Shown: positions 23,839-31,778, numbered from the stretch's first letter. The stretch is DNA of 32,779 bases from Syntrophus sp964555065 (GCA_964555065.1 CAZKRB010000033.1:1-32779), one strand, 5' to 3'. The notes: a model not told the origin generated them from the sequence alone. A program made the numbers and translations.

Positions 23839-23890
23839 TATCGGACGGCAATCATGACCACATTAAAAAAAAGTATCGACAAGGCGCATC

Positions 23891-25153
23891 ATGTATCAAA
23901 TCAATAATGCAATAAAAATTGATAGGGCCTTCATTTTAAGAGAAGATGATACGACATATAATTCGCGCTTTTCAGGAGAATTACTGCAAAACCCAAGGCG
24001 TTATCGCCTTATAGACTTATTTTCCGGTGCTGGAGGAATGTCTTTAGGGTTCTCAACGGTTTTCGGGCAACCCTTTCAAACTGTTTGGGCCAACGACTTT
24101 AACCAATTCTGTGTTGATACATATAATGAAAACTTTGGCCTTCAAAGTGTTGCGGGTGACATTGTTGAGATACTTGAACAAGGCAAAATTGAAATTCCAA
24201 AAGCTGACGTTGTCATTGGCGGTCCTCCATGCCAAGGGTTTAGTCTTCTAAACAAAAATCGTGAAAATGACCCACGAAAAGAGCTGTGGCGGCAATATTT
24301 AGAGGTAGTTAAGAGATCCGGCGCGTCAATTTTTGTTATGGAGAATGTTCCTCAGTTACTCGGCACCTTTGAACATGAAGAAATAGTGGGAGCCGCAGAA
24401 TCTCTCGGATTTAAAGTTTGGCAAGATAAATTAGTAGCTGCTGACTACGGTGTCCCTCAAACACGCACACGGGCTTTTATTATCGGCTGTACATTCGCAG
24501 ATCCTTCCATCTTATTTCCTCCACGTAAGACACATTACAACCCTAACGGTAATGCGAAGCAGTTGACACTGCCCTTTAATTGGGACGAATACATGACAAC
24601 ACCCGCACACTGGAGAACCGTAAGGGATGCTATTGGAGATTTACCGCTACCGGAAGGAACTGAAATTAGAAATATTGAACCACCACTTGATCTTCACTTT
24701 GGAAGGACTCCAACAGAACTTAGTTGCAAACGATATAGGGTGATTCCTCATGAAGGGATGAATCGTTTTGATTTGCAAAGAATTGCCCCGGAGTTAACCC
24801 CTAGGTGCTGGATTAGAAAGACATCAGGAGGCACTGATTTGTTTGGTCGGCTTTGGTGGGATAAGCCTTCAGTTACAATAAGAACAGAGTTTTTTAAACC
24901 GGAAAAGGGGCGATATTTACATCCTGAACAGCATCGTCCAATTACTCACAGGGAGGCTGCACGCCTCCAGAGTTTCCCTGATAGTTTTAAATTCCTGGGG
25001 TCCAAAATAGAAATTGCTAAACAAATCGGCAATGCTGTTCCACCTCTTCTTGCTGCACGAGTAGCAGATGTTGTCAGATTACTACTTGACCAAAGATACG
25101 ATAAATGGACGTCTTCTCACGAGAAAAACGAAGCCAGATTATGTCGCGTATAG
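23891..25153 (+). CDS. DNA (cytosine-5)-methyltransferase
   Basis: This 420-residue type II modification enzyme transfers a methyl group from SAM to cytosine C5 in a specific DNA site. Motif I is DLFSGAGGMSLGF near residue 42; motif IV GGPPCQGFS carries the catalytic Cys114; motif VI is MENV at 150-153; motif VIII QTRTRAF lies at 190-196; and motif X is QIGNAVPPLLA near the C terminus. The recognition domain lies between VIII and IX (about 200-350), so the target cannot be read. AAGG precedes the ATG. The last 49 bases overlap vsr in another frame. Codon use is AT-rich, unlike the neighbours, which suggests transfer. Confidence 0.94.
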   Translation: MYQINNAIKIDRAFILREDDTTYNSRFSGELLQNPRRYRLIDLFSGAGGMSLGFSTVFGQPFQTVWANDFNQFCVDTYNENFGLQSVAGDIVEILEQGKIEIPKADVVIGGPPCQGFSLLNKNRENDPRKELWRQYLEVVKRSGASIFVMENVPQLLGTFEHEEIVGAAESLGFKVWQDKLVAADYGVPQTRTRAFIIGCTFADPSILFPPRKTHYNPNGNAKQLTLPFNWDEYMTTPAHWRTVRDAIGDLPLPEGTEIRNIEPPLDLHFGRTPTELSCKRYRVIPHEGMNRFDLQRIAPELTPRCWIRKTSGGTDLFGRLWWDKPSVTIRTEFFKPEKGRYLHPEQHRPITHREAARLQSFPDSFKFLGSKIEIAKQIGNAVPPLLAARVADVVRLLLDQRYDKWTSSHEKNEARLCRV

Positions 25154-25539
25154 GCGGCAAAAACACCAAGCCTGAATTACTGGTTCGTTCAATTCTCCAT
25201 AAGATGGGGTACAGATTCCGGCTTCATAGAAATGATTTGCCTGGGAAGCCGGACATAACATTACCTAAGTATAAAAAAGTTATTTTTGTCCATGGATGTT
25301 TTTGGCATGGTCACGCGGACTGCTCTCGGTCTAAAAGACCGACAACCAATATTAAATTTTGGCGCGATAAGTTGGACAAAAATATTGAAAGAGACAAGAC
25401 CTTGGAAAATGATCTTAAAGCCTTAGGCTGGAAAGTGTTGGTTGTTTGGAGTTGCGAAGTGAAAGACCCCGTCAGATTAAAAAACAAACTTCTTTCTTTC
25501 CTTGAAGGAGAACTAGAGACTATGGCGCATGAAATCTGA
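25105..25539 (+). CDS. vsr: Very-short-patch repair (Vsr) endonuclease
   Basis: Vsr nicks DNA at T:G mismatches that arise when 5-methylcytosine deaminates, protecting sites methylated by its partner enzyme. The 144-residue protein starts with FSREKRSQIMSRIGGKNTKP, typical of the family, followed by RFRLHRNDLPGKPDITLPK with the catalytic Asp, and VHGCFWHGHADC with the zinc Cys/His residues. It begins inside the methyltransferase gene (49-base overlap) and runs 11 bases into the HNH gene. That arrangement implies a single translation-coupled unit. AT-rich composition matches its partners. Confidence 0.93.
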   Translation: MDVFSREKRSQIMSRIGGKNTKPELLVRSILHKMGYRFRLHRNDLPGKPDITLPKYKKVIFVHGCFWHGHADCSRSKRPTTNIKFWRDKLDKNIERDKTLENDLKALGWKVLVVWSCEVKDPVRLKNKLLSFLEGELETMAHEI

Positions 25540-26440
25540 AGATATTAGAAAACAATTACAAATACTATTAACAAATTTTGAGCAGGAGTTAAAATCCGAC
25601 AGTTTACGAAATAAAGTCCTTGCTCTTGTTCCATGTTTCCACCATTTACGCGATTTGGGAAAGTCTCTAATCCCCTCCTCTGTTGCCAGAAGTGCTCGGA
25701 ACAGAATTCTTCATTATTTTCAGAAATATCCAGCCGTAATAATCAGTGGAGATGAATTGCTCGTTGTTTCAGGCATTCAGGAATATGCCAGAAGGGTTAG
25801 AGAACTAAAAGTACAGTTGGGGTGGTCCATTGTGAATGGACTTACAGCCAATCAAATGGCAGCAGAAAATGAATTTCCGCTATCTGATATTGATGTAAAA
25901 TCAATGGGGCCTGCTGATTATATTCTGCTATCGGCGGAACAAGATAGGGATGCTGCTCATCGTTGGCATTTGGCTAATGAAATAAGAAGAGAAAATATTG
26001 CTGTTAGAGACAAAATACTAAAGTATTTAAGAAAAAATGTTGGGCAAAAAGTTACAGGGGAGGAATTGAAATGTCTGGCAAAAGATAGATCAGAATGGGC
26101 AAGGCGAGTTAGGGAATTGAGAACAGAGTATGGTTGGCCAGTTGTCACTCAGAATACAGGTCGACCTGATCTTGAAGTTGGAGTTTATCTATTGGAAGCA
26201 GATCGACAAAGCCCTGAACATGACCGAAGCGTTCCTGACCAGGTTAAAAGAGAAGTTCTTCGAAGAGATAATTATAAATGTACTATTTGCAGGTGGTCAC
26301 ACGAGGAGTGGAATAGATCTGATCCTCGTCATTTGGAGATACATCATAAAAAGCATCACGCCAAGGGTGGCGATAACACAGAAAATAATCTTATCACTGT
26401 GTGTACACAATGCCATGATGAAATCCATCGTAAAAAATAG
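25529..26440 (+). CDS. HNH endonuclease with duplicated domain, probable cognate restriction enzyme
   Basis: The 303-residue protein is the likely restriction partner of the C5 methyltransferase. The C-terminal HNH nuclease has Cys251-x2-Cys254, the EIHHKKHHAKGG histidines at 272-277, NN at 286-287, Cys292-x2-Cys295 and His296. Upstream a domain of about 100 residues occurs twice in tandem (about 56-155 and 159-250): R-x-RIL/R-x-KIL, (S/T)G-x-EL, E-x-ARRVREL, GW-x-(V/I)V, then Y-x-LL and HxR. Such a duplication would suit recognition of two half-sites. It overlaps vsr by 11 bases, and no good ribosome site is visible, consistent with coupling. Cleavage specificity is unknown. A terminator follows at 26522. 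Confidence 0.82.
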   Translation: MKSEDIRKQLQILLTNFEQELKSDSLRNKVLALVPCFHHLRDLGKSLIPSSVARSARNRILHYFQKYPAVIISGDELLVVSGIQEYARRVRELKVQLGWSIVNGLTANQMAAENEFPLSDIDVKSMGPADYILLSAEQDRDAAHRWHLANEIRRENIAVRDKILKYLRKNVGQKVTGEELKCLAKDRSEWARRVRELRTEYGWPVVTQNTGRPDLEVGVYLLEADRQSPEHDRSVPDQVKREVLRRDNYKCTICRWSHEEWNRSDPRHLEIHHKKHHAKGGDNTENNLITVCTQCHDEIHRKK

Positions 26441-26521
26441 AATTGAACGGCAAGGTAGAATATCAAGTCAGCGCAAAGAAAGCGGGACTATAGCGGGACA
26501 AAAAAGCTTTTACAAAAAAGA

Positions 26522-26551
26522 AAAGGGGGCCTTTCAGCCCCTTTATTTTTT
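26522..26551 (+). terminator. Intrinsic terminator of the restriction-modification operon
   Basis: AAAGGGGGC and GCCCCTTT pair around loop CTTTCA (26531-26536) with a one-base imperfection, followed by ATTTTTT. It lies 82 bases after the HNH stop and 19 bases before the tRNA-Leu 3' end. Confidence 0.85.
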
Positions 26552-26569
26552 CAACTAGTTGATTTTATT

Positions 26570-26657
26570 TGGTGCCTGGGGAGGGAATCGAACCCTCACA
26601 GCCGCGAGGACCGAGGGATTTTAAGTCCCTTGCGTCTACCAGTTCCGCCACCCAGGC
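26570..26657 (-). tRNA. tRNA-Leu (UAA)
   Basis: On the minus strand GCCTGGG (from 26657) pairs with CCCAGGC, with discriminator A and an encoded CCA ending at 26570. The anticodon arm is AGGGA-CTTAAAA-TCCCT with anticodon TAA. The long variable arm CTCGCGGCTGTGAG region and T-arm GGTTCGATTCC are those of a class II leucine tRNA. Its 3' end faces the restriction-modification island. A strong promoter lies upstream at 26674-26701. Confidence 0.96.
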
Positions 26658-26673
26658 CCAAATGGTTTTTCCG

Positions 26674-26701
26674 TTTATAATTTTTTATTGAAGACTGTCA
26701 A
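26674..26701 (-). promoter_or_regulatory. Sigma70 promoter of tRNA-Leu
   Basis: On the minus strand TTGACA (26701-26696) is followed after 16 bases by TATAAA (26679-26674). Transcription would begin about ten bases before the tRNA. The -35 is a perfect consensus, which argues that the primary sigma factor of this organism recognises a normal -35 element. Confidence 0.78.
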
Positions 26702-26759
26702 GAAAGAATTGGAATTCCGAGCAAACCAACCGGCCCGGCCATAGGCGCGAGCCGTTTTT

Positions 26760-27011
26760 TCATTTCTCCCGCTCCATGGTGATGGCCTTTTGCGGGCATT
26801 CGTTGGCGCAGATGCCGCAGCCCTTGCAGAACTCCAGGTCGATTTCGAGGTCCGGGTCGATGGCGTTATCCGGGCAGTACAGGGCGCAGATGCCGCAGCG
26901 GTTGCACTTCTCCTTATCCACCACCGGCTTGAAGGTGCGCCACGATCCCGTTGCCCCCGCCGCCCCTTTCTTTGGCCTGCTGATGGCCAGGCGCTGTCGA
27001 TCCCCGCTCAT
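26760..27011 (-). CDS. porD: 2-oxoacid:ferredoxin oxidoreductase delta (2x[4Fe-4S]) subunit
   Basis: This 83-residue ferredoxin-like subunit passes electrons from the thiamine site to external ferredoxin. Two clusters are clear: CNRCGICALYCP and CKGCGICANECP, each with the trailing proline. The N-terminal 30 residues, with SWRTFKPVVDKEKC, are typical of PorD. Its ATG overlaps the porG stop (ATGA at 27011-27008). It is the last gene of the porBAGD unit. Confidence 0.9.
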   Translation of the reverse strand: MSGDRQRLAISRPKKGAAGATGSWRTFKPVVDKEKCNRCGICALYCPDNAIDPDLEIDLEFCKGCGICANECPQKAITMEREK

Positions 27012-27535
27012 AGGCTCAGCTCGCGGTACGCCGCTTCCGCGGCTCTGATGTTGCGTTCATCGGGGAACATTTCCGCTATCGCTTTTTTTGCCGAATCCAG
27101 GGTGACGATCCCCATCTTCGCCAGGGCCCCGAGCATGGGGGTGTTCAGGATCGGATGGCCGGCGACGACGAGGTTTTCTTGCAGGGCGATTTCCGTCAGG
27201 TCCGTGTGGCGGGCGGAAAAGCCGGGGAAATCTCTTTCCTGCGGGCTGTTGATGAAAATCCGGCCGCCCTTTTTGAGCCCCTGCATGACATTGACGGTCT
27301 CCATCAGGCTCGCATCGAGAATAACGACCATGTCGGGCTCCTCGATATGGCTGTAGATCTTGATGGGCTGGTCATCGATGCGGACGAATGCGCTGACCGG
27401 CGCTCCCCGGCGCTGCGGGCCGTAAAAGACGCAGACCGTCGCTTCCTTCCCGTCATAAACCGCAGCCAGGGCGAGAAGCCTGGCCCCGATGACGCCGCCC
27501 TGGCCGCCCCGGGAGTGGATGCGGATCTCAAGCAT
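27008..27535 (-). CDS. porG: 2-oxoacid:ferredoxin oxidoreductase gamma subunit
   Basis: The 175-residue gamma subunit contacts CoA and the alpha subunit in POR-type complexes. Diagnostic segments are IHSRGGQGGVIGARLLALAA at the N terminus, GPQRRGAPVSAFVRI, and the C-terminal NTPMLGALAKMG. It overlaps porA at its start and porD at its end, so the subunits are made in fixed proportion by coupled translation. Confidence 0.92.
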   Translation of the reverse strand: MLEIRIHSRGGQGGVIGARLLALAAVYDGKEATVCVFYGPQRRGAPVSAFVRIDDQPIKIYSHIEEPDMVVILDASLMETVNVMQGLKKGGRIFINSPQERDFPGFSARHTDLTEIALQENLVVAGHPILNTPMLGALAKMGIVTLDSAKKAIAEMFPDERNIRAAEAAYRELSL

Positions 27536-28640
27536 CGCCGTTCACCCCGAACCAGGATTCCCCTCCGATCCGACGCCCGCGGACGAAAGTGGCGATATCC
27601 CGGTACGAAACCTCCTGCCCCCCGAGCCCCGCAATGACGCTGTAGACCTCCTTTTTCGCCCGGGCCTGGAGGGAGGCGGCCAGGATGCCCCCGAAACCGA
27701 AAGAGTAATCGCGGTCGATGACAACGACTTCGCGGCCTTCGAGGTTGATTTCCGGGAAGGGGCGGAACCAGCGCAGGCGCATGGACCCGGCCCGGATTCC
27801 CTCCCGGCGCAGAAGATCGATGGCGAGCTCGGCCTCCTTGCCCAGCGTCCCCAGAGAAACGACGACCACGTCGGCGTCGTCGCTGCGGTAATCCTCCGTG
27901 AACCCGTAGCTCCGGCCGAATCGCCTGGCGAAGTCCCGCTGCACGGAGTCGATAACCTGGAGCGAGTCCCGCATGGAGCGCTCGATGTCCCAGCGGAACT
28001 TGAAATACGAATCGGAGGCGGTCAGCCCCCCGTAGGCGGCGGGGTTTTGAGGATCAACGGCATGGGGAAGGCGCATCGGCGGGAGGAAGTCTCCGATCTC
28101 CACCGTCTCCAGCGGCTGCATGATGTGGCTCAGGGAAAATCCGTCCAGGTTGACCATCACGGGAAGGAGCACGTCCTCATACTCGGCGATGCGGAAGGCC
28201 ATCAGTGTCGCATCGTAGGCCTCCTGGACGGAGCCCGCATAGACCTGAAGCCAGCCCGTGTCCCGCTCCTGCATGGAGTCGGTGTGGTCGGCCCAGATGT
28301 TCCACCCGGGCGCGATGGCCCGGTTCACGTTGGCCATGACGATGGGCAGGCGCGCGCCCGCCGCCCAGTTCGTCATCTCGTGCATGTACAAAAGGCCCTG
28401 GGAGCTGGTGGCCGTGAACGTCCGGACGCCGGTGATGCTCGCCCCGATGCAGGCCGCCATGGCGGAGTGTTCGCTTTCCACGGGGATGAACCGGCCCTGC
28501 AGTTGCCCGGTGGCGACGAATTCGGCGATCTGCTCGATGATCTGGGTCTGCGGGGTGATCGGGTAGGCAGCGATCACTGTCGGCTGAGCCAGCTTGACGG
28601 CTTCGGCGACGGCCTTGTTTCCCGTGGCGATGGTTTTCAT
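27528..28640 (-). CDS. porA: Pyruvate-type ferredoxin oxidoreductase alpha subunit
   Basis: PorA forms the active site with PorB, oxidising a 2-oxoacid and CoA to acyl-CoA and CO2 while reducing ferredoxin. The 370-residue product shows YPITPQTQIIEQ near residue 27, VESEHSAMAACIGAS, RTFTATSSQGL and IWADHTDSMQERDTGWLQ, a set closer to pyruvate than to branched-chain 2-oxoacid enzymes. The ATG at 28640 overlaps the porB stop (ATGA), fixing the start; a longer upstream reading would lie inside porB. porG begins eight bases before the porA stop. The exact substrate remains inference. Confidence 0.92.
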   Translation of the reverse strand: MKTIATGNKAVAEAVKLAQPTVIAAYPITPQTQIIEQIAEFVATGQLQGRFIPVESEHSAMAACIGASITGVRTFTATSSQGLLYMHEMTNWAAGARLPIVMANVNRAIAPGWNIWADHTDSMQERDTGWLQVYAGSVQEAYDATLMAFRIAEYEDVLLPVMVNLDGFSLSHIMQPLETVEIGDFLPPMRLPHAVDPQNPAAYGGLTASDSYFKFRWDIERSMRDSLQVIDSVQRDFARRFGRSYGFTEDYRSDDADVVVVSLGTLGKEAELAIDLLRREGIRAGSMRLRWFRPFPEINLEGREVVVIDRDYSFGFGGILAASLQARAKKEVYSVIAGLGGQEVSYRDIATFVRGRRIGGESWFGVNGDA

Positions 28641-29539
28641 CCCGCCGCCTCCTCTGCCGCCAGCCGCTGCAGGTTGTGGGAAATGCTCTCCTTGAGCGCT
28701 TCCAGAGTCGCCGCGTCCATTCCCTCGAACCGCCCCTGGGGACCCAGGTATTCCTCCAGCTGCGCAGGCTTTTTCAGGGCCGCCCTGGAGAGCGGGGAGA
28801 GGGTCAGCTTCCCGAACTCGCGTTCGTAGAGCGCCCACATGCCCGTTTTTACGGCCAGCTTTCCCAGCTCGACGGATTTTTCCGGGGCAAAAAGCCAGCC
28901 CGTGGGGCAGGGGGCCAGGACATGGAGAAAGGACGGCCCCCTGAACGTGAGGGCCTTCTGCACTTTCTGGAAGAGATCCCGGGGGTAGGCGGGGCAGGCC
29001 GTCGCCTGGTAGGGCGGGTTGTGGGCGGCGATGATCGCATCGATGTCCTTTTTGCCCTCCGTTTTTCCCCTGGGGGTTGTGGTCGTGCGGGCGCCGAGGG
29101 GCGTTCCCCCGGACCGCTGCATGCCCGTATTTCCGTAAGCCTCGTTATCGTAGCAGAGGTAAAGAAAATCCGTCCCCCGCTCAAAGGCGCCGGAGAGCGC
29201 CTGTAGGCCGATGTCCAGCGTGCCGCCGTCCCCGGCGTAGACGATCACGTTGGTCTTTCTGCCCAGGGCGCGGAAGGCGTTCGACATGCCGGAGGCGCAG
29301 GCGGCGGCGGCGCCGAAGGCGATGTTATAGACGGGGACGTTGAAGGAGGTGTGGGGGTAGATGCCCTGGATCACGCTGGTGCAGCAGGCCGGAACGACGA
29401 GGACGGTGTCGGGTCCCGCCGCCTTGAGCACGTACCGGAGGGTCAGCGCGTCGCTGCAGCCGGCGCAGGCCGAAGTGCACTTGAGCAGGTATTCTTCCTG
29501 GGGAATTTCCGTTTTGATGGCCAATTCCTCCACAGGCAT
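28637..29539 (-). CDS. porB: Pyruvate-type ferredoxin oxidoreductase beta (TPP) subunit
   Basis: The 300-residue beta subunit binds thiamine diphosphate and an iron-sulfur cluster. TPP/Mg residues lie in YAGDGGTLDIGLQALSGA near residue 105, followed by YDNEAYGNTGMQRSGGTP; cluster cysteines include the CTSACAGC segment near residue 21 and the conserved APCPTGW. This subunit comes first in the B-A-G-D order. The ATG at 29539 has no strong ribosome site; the sequence immediately upstream is the 39-bp tandem repeat, with only 13 bases between. An alternative nearby start is not evident. Confidence 0.92.
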   Translation of the reverse strand: MPVEELAIKTEIPQEEYLLKCTSACAGCSDALTLRYVLKAAGPDTVLVVPACCTSVIQGIYPHTSFNVPVYNIAFGAAAACASGMSNAFRALGRKTNVIVYAGDGGTLDIGLQALSGAFERGTDFLYLCYDNEAYGNTGMQRSGGTPLGARTTTTPRGKTEGKKDIDAIIAAHNPPYQATACPAYPRDLFQKVQKALTFRGPSFLHVLAPCPTGWLFAPEKSVELGKLAVKTGMWALYEREFGKLTLSPLSRAALKKPAQLEEYLGPQGRFEGMDAATLEALKESISHNLQRLAAEEAAG

Positions 29540-29552
29540 AAAAGGGACGCCG

Positions 29553-29669
29553 ATCTGAAAACACTTTCCGCAAGAGGGCCGATCCCCGCCGGTCTGAGAA
29601 CATTCCCCGCGAAAGGGCCTACCTTTGCCGGTACGAAAACATTTCCTGCGAAGCAGCCGACCCTCGCCG
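29553..29669. repeat. Three-copy 39-bp tandem repeat upstream of porB
   Basis: Three exact-length 39-base units (29553-29591, 29592-29630, 29631-29669) share TCTGA/ACGAA at the start, ACATTTCC(C/T)GCGAA in the middle and TTGCCGG/CGCCGG at the end. A partial fourth begins with ATTTCCTG. On the plus strand it could read as a 13-residue period such as RTFPAKGPTFAG, but that frame is antisense to two supported genes. It separates porB from the next leftward gene upstream (195-base gap). There are no spacers, so it is not a CRISPR. Confidence 0.8.
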
Positions 29670-29734
29670 ATTTCCTGTCCTGCCCGGGCCGTTTCCCTCA
29701 GTGCCCAGCAGCCGGAGCCGCAAGGGGGGAGGGT

Positions 29735-30259
29735 CTATTTCAACTCGAGGTTCTCAAAGTACTGCTTCACGCATCCGATGGCGGAGATGAACATCCGGGA
29801 GCCCGTCATGACTGTGAAGATGTCCTCCCCGTTGCCGCAGACGTCGGCAAATTGCGGTCCGATGACCGCCGCCGGCTCCGGCGCGTCCGGATGGCGATGC
29901 AGGGCGTCCAGGTAGGTTTCCAGCCGTTCCTTGAGGATCTGGAAGTAGTCGATCGACTCGCCGACCATCAGGCCGAAGGTCTCGGACAGACTTTCGGAAA
30001 AATTCTGAACCGCCTGCCAGTAGGTGGCGCCGATCAGGTCCTTGTGCGCGGCGTTTTCCAGGACGTAGGGAATGGCCCAGCCGACGCTGATGATTTTCAG
30101 GATCTGCAGCTCGTACTCGACGGTGTTTCGCTGGATGTCCGCCGACTCATGAAGGTTGGCCATGAGCGTCTTGATGTCGTCGCGGTCCATGGCGAAATTG
30201 AAGAGGTCTTCCGCTGCCTGTTCGATGCCGGTTTTTTGTTCGGATAACTTTTCCATCAT
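29735..30259 (-). CDS. Conserved-looking hypothetical protein
   Basis: I do not recognise this 174-residue protein. It is helical and acidic with no transmembrane segment or signal peptide; the middle has YELQILKIISVGWAIPYVLE and FSESLSETFGLMVGESIDYF, and a histidine- and proline-containing loop (DALHRHPDAPEP) near residue 120. No metal or nucleotide motif is visible. Start is ATG 30259 or the next Met at 30256. It lies between two repeat clusters and upstream of porB on the same strand, but a shared transcript is uncertain. Confidence 0.6.
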   Translation of the reverse strand: MMEKLSEQKTGIEQAAEDLFNFAMDRDDIKTLMANLHESADIQRNTVEYELQILKIISVGWAIPYVLENAAHKDLIGATYWQAVQNFSESLSETFGLMVGESIDYFQILKERLETYLDALHRHPDAPEPAAVIGPQFADVCGNGEDIFTVMTGSRMFISAIGCVKQYFENLELK

Positions 30260-30315
30260 GAGATATCTTTACCATGGAAACTTGATTTCCATCAACCCGT
30301 TAAATCGGGCGGGGC

Positions 30316-30440
30316 CGCCAAAATGTCCCTTTCCCCTGGCGGGCATTTCTGCCCGCGAGGCACTACCCTGCCGGGCTTTTCTTCCGATGGGGATTTCCCT
30401 CCGCAGGGTCCTACCTCTGCCGGCCATTTTCTCCGGTGGG
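30316..30440. repeat. Degenerate repeat cluster related to the 39-bp repeat
   Basis: The gap between the two hypothetical genes contains degenerate units ending in CTACCCTGCCGG (30363-30374) and CTACCTCTGCCGG (30411-30423), 48 bases apart, each preceded by ATTTC and CCGC-x-AGG. The core GGGTCCTACCTCTGCCGG closely matches GGGCCTACCTTTGCCGG of the cluster at 29553-29669. Earlier partial units begin near 30316 (GCCAAAATGTCCC). No ORF on either strand is supported. Confidence 0.55.
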
Positions 30441-30510
30441 GATTCAGGGCTTTCGTGAATGCCCGAGGGAAGGGGCGTCCGTTGACTGGGACATTCATCG
30501 GCCTCAATCC

Positions 30511-30837
30511 CTACGTAACCTTCTCCCTCATGAAGCGCTGCTGAGACTGCAGATATTCGGGAGCTCTGCCGAAGACGGTAATGACTTTGCCTCCCAGAAT
30601 CGGTATGGAAAGGTGGAAGGGGCCGTCCCATTCGCCGGGGGGTAAATCCTTCCGGGCAGGGGGATTGTCTTCAAAAACGAGCCAGCAGTCTTCCTCCTTG
30701 AAGAGCTGATAGGCCAAATCCGGGAATTTGCCGGCTTTTTTCCAGAAATCGAAATTCCCCCGCTTTTTGAGCACCAGGAAGTAATAGAGAAGAACAAGAC
30801 CAACACCCAAAAGAATCCACACCATGGAAGATATCAT
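30511..30837 (-). CDS. Small single-span membrane protein
   Basis: This 108-residue protein has one N-terminal transmembrane helix (residues 5-22, MVWILLGVGLVLLYYFLVL), a KKRG stop-transfer, and a soluble C-terminal part of about 80 residues containing LFKEEDCWLVFEDNPP and GGKVITVFGRAPEY. It is a membrane-anchored small domain facing the cytoplasm by the positive-inside rule. I do not recognise a family. The ATG at 30837 has GAGGG upstream. Confidence 0.62.
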   Translation of the reverse strand: MISSMVWILLGVGLVLLYYFLVLKKRGNFDFWKKAGKFPDLAYQLFKEEDCWLVFEDNPPARKDLPPGEWDGPFHLSIPILGGKVITVFGRAPEYLQSQQRFMREKVT

Positions 30838-31341
30838 GGATCACCCTCTGTTCATTTCATTGTTGAGATGGAAGGGGCCGCCAGGGCCTCTCTTTTACCC
30901 TGCCTGCCGCTTTCCCTGTTTCCACCCGCTCTCCCAGGGAAGCTCCATCTTTTCACCCTTCCGTACTATTGAAAGTCAAGATCGACAGCCATCGAAACGG
31001 ATCGCTGCCGAGCAGATTCGATGAACTGCTCCTATGTCAAAGCGCCACTCGGTAGTGTGAGCCGCTAAATTCTTATAATCTTTCCTTTTTGTAAAGCGGA
31101 TTTTTTCTCCCGGGTCAACAATTATGCATCTTGGCTGTCGATTGGTAACCCTTTCTTTGCGCAAGCTTCGCCTTATCCCAGTTTAAGGCTGTGACAGTTC
31201 CAGTATTCAACCGGTGTTGATTTACTCGGTCGCTGTGGCATCATGGACCCGCTGAACGAACCTGGTCAGCAGCGTTTCGCCGGACAATCTCAGGAGAAAA
31301 CTTCAAGAAATAGGAAGATTCAAGAAAAAAGGAGAACAGGA
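30838..31341. other. Gap upstream of the cold-shock gene
   Basis: The 504 bases between the divergent small membrane protein and the cold-shock gene hold no gene. A TATAAT lies at 31074-31079 but without a proper -35. If transcription starts there, the cold-shock mRNA would have a leader of about 260 bases; long structured leaders are usual for cold-shock-inducible csp genes. I could not fold it by hand. Confidence 0.4.
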
Positions 31342-31542
31342 ATGTCGGAAGGGACCGTGAAGTGGTTTAACGATTCAAAAGGTTTTGGTTTTATCGCGCA
31401 GGAGAATGGAGAAGACGTCTTCGTGCATTATTCTGCAATCCAGGCAGAAGGCTATAAAACGCTGACAGAGAATGACCGCGTCCGTTTCGAAGTTATTCCG
31501 GGAGCAAAAGGTCCGGCGGCCACCAACGTGGTTAAGCTTTAG
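31342..31542 (+). CDS. Cold-shock protein (CspA family)
   Basis: This 66-residue cold-shock domain protein binds single-stranded nucleic acid and melts RNA structure. RNP1 is KGFGFI and RNP2 DVFVHY; the N-terminal GTVKWFND and C-terminal KGPAATNVVKL are standard. AAAGGAG precedes the ATG at 31342; a longer upstream reading has no support. Confidence 0.95.
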   Translation: MSEGTVKWFNDSKGFGFIAQENGEDVFVHYSAIQAEGYKTLTENDRVRFEVIPGAKGPAATNVVKL

Positions 31543-31778
31543 GGCCCGGATTCGCTTCAAGGATTCAGTTCAAAAGAACAGCCTTCTTTTATGGGAGGCT
31601 CTTTCACCCCTTCACACCGTGCTGAAGGGAAGGGGGGAGGGATCCCGAAGGGGGAGTGCCGCTTTTGATCGGCAGAAAGAGCCCTCGGTGTCATAGGAGT
31701 TCTGGCCCATCGGCAGCGGCGGGCTGGAATCAGGGGCAGGGAAGAAGACCTTGGAACAAGGGGAGGGTGCTTGCCGAT

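Noticed and set aside
27489..28829. Long rightward open frame (446 codons) across porA
   Set aside because: It is antisense to a fully supported porA with intact family motifs; open antisense frames are expected in GC-rich genes.
29553..29669. CRISPR array
   Set aside because: The units are contiguous with no spacers, and no cas genes are present.
29351..30247. Rightward frame encoding a 13-residue period through the 39-bp repeats
   Set aside because: It is antisense to porB and the next gene; the periodicity follows from the 39-bp DNA repeat and does not show coding.
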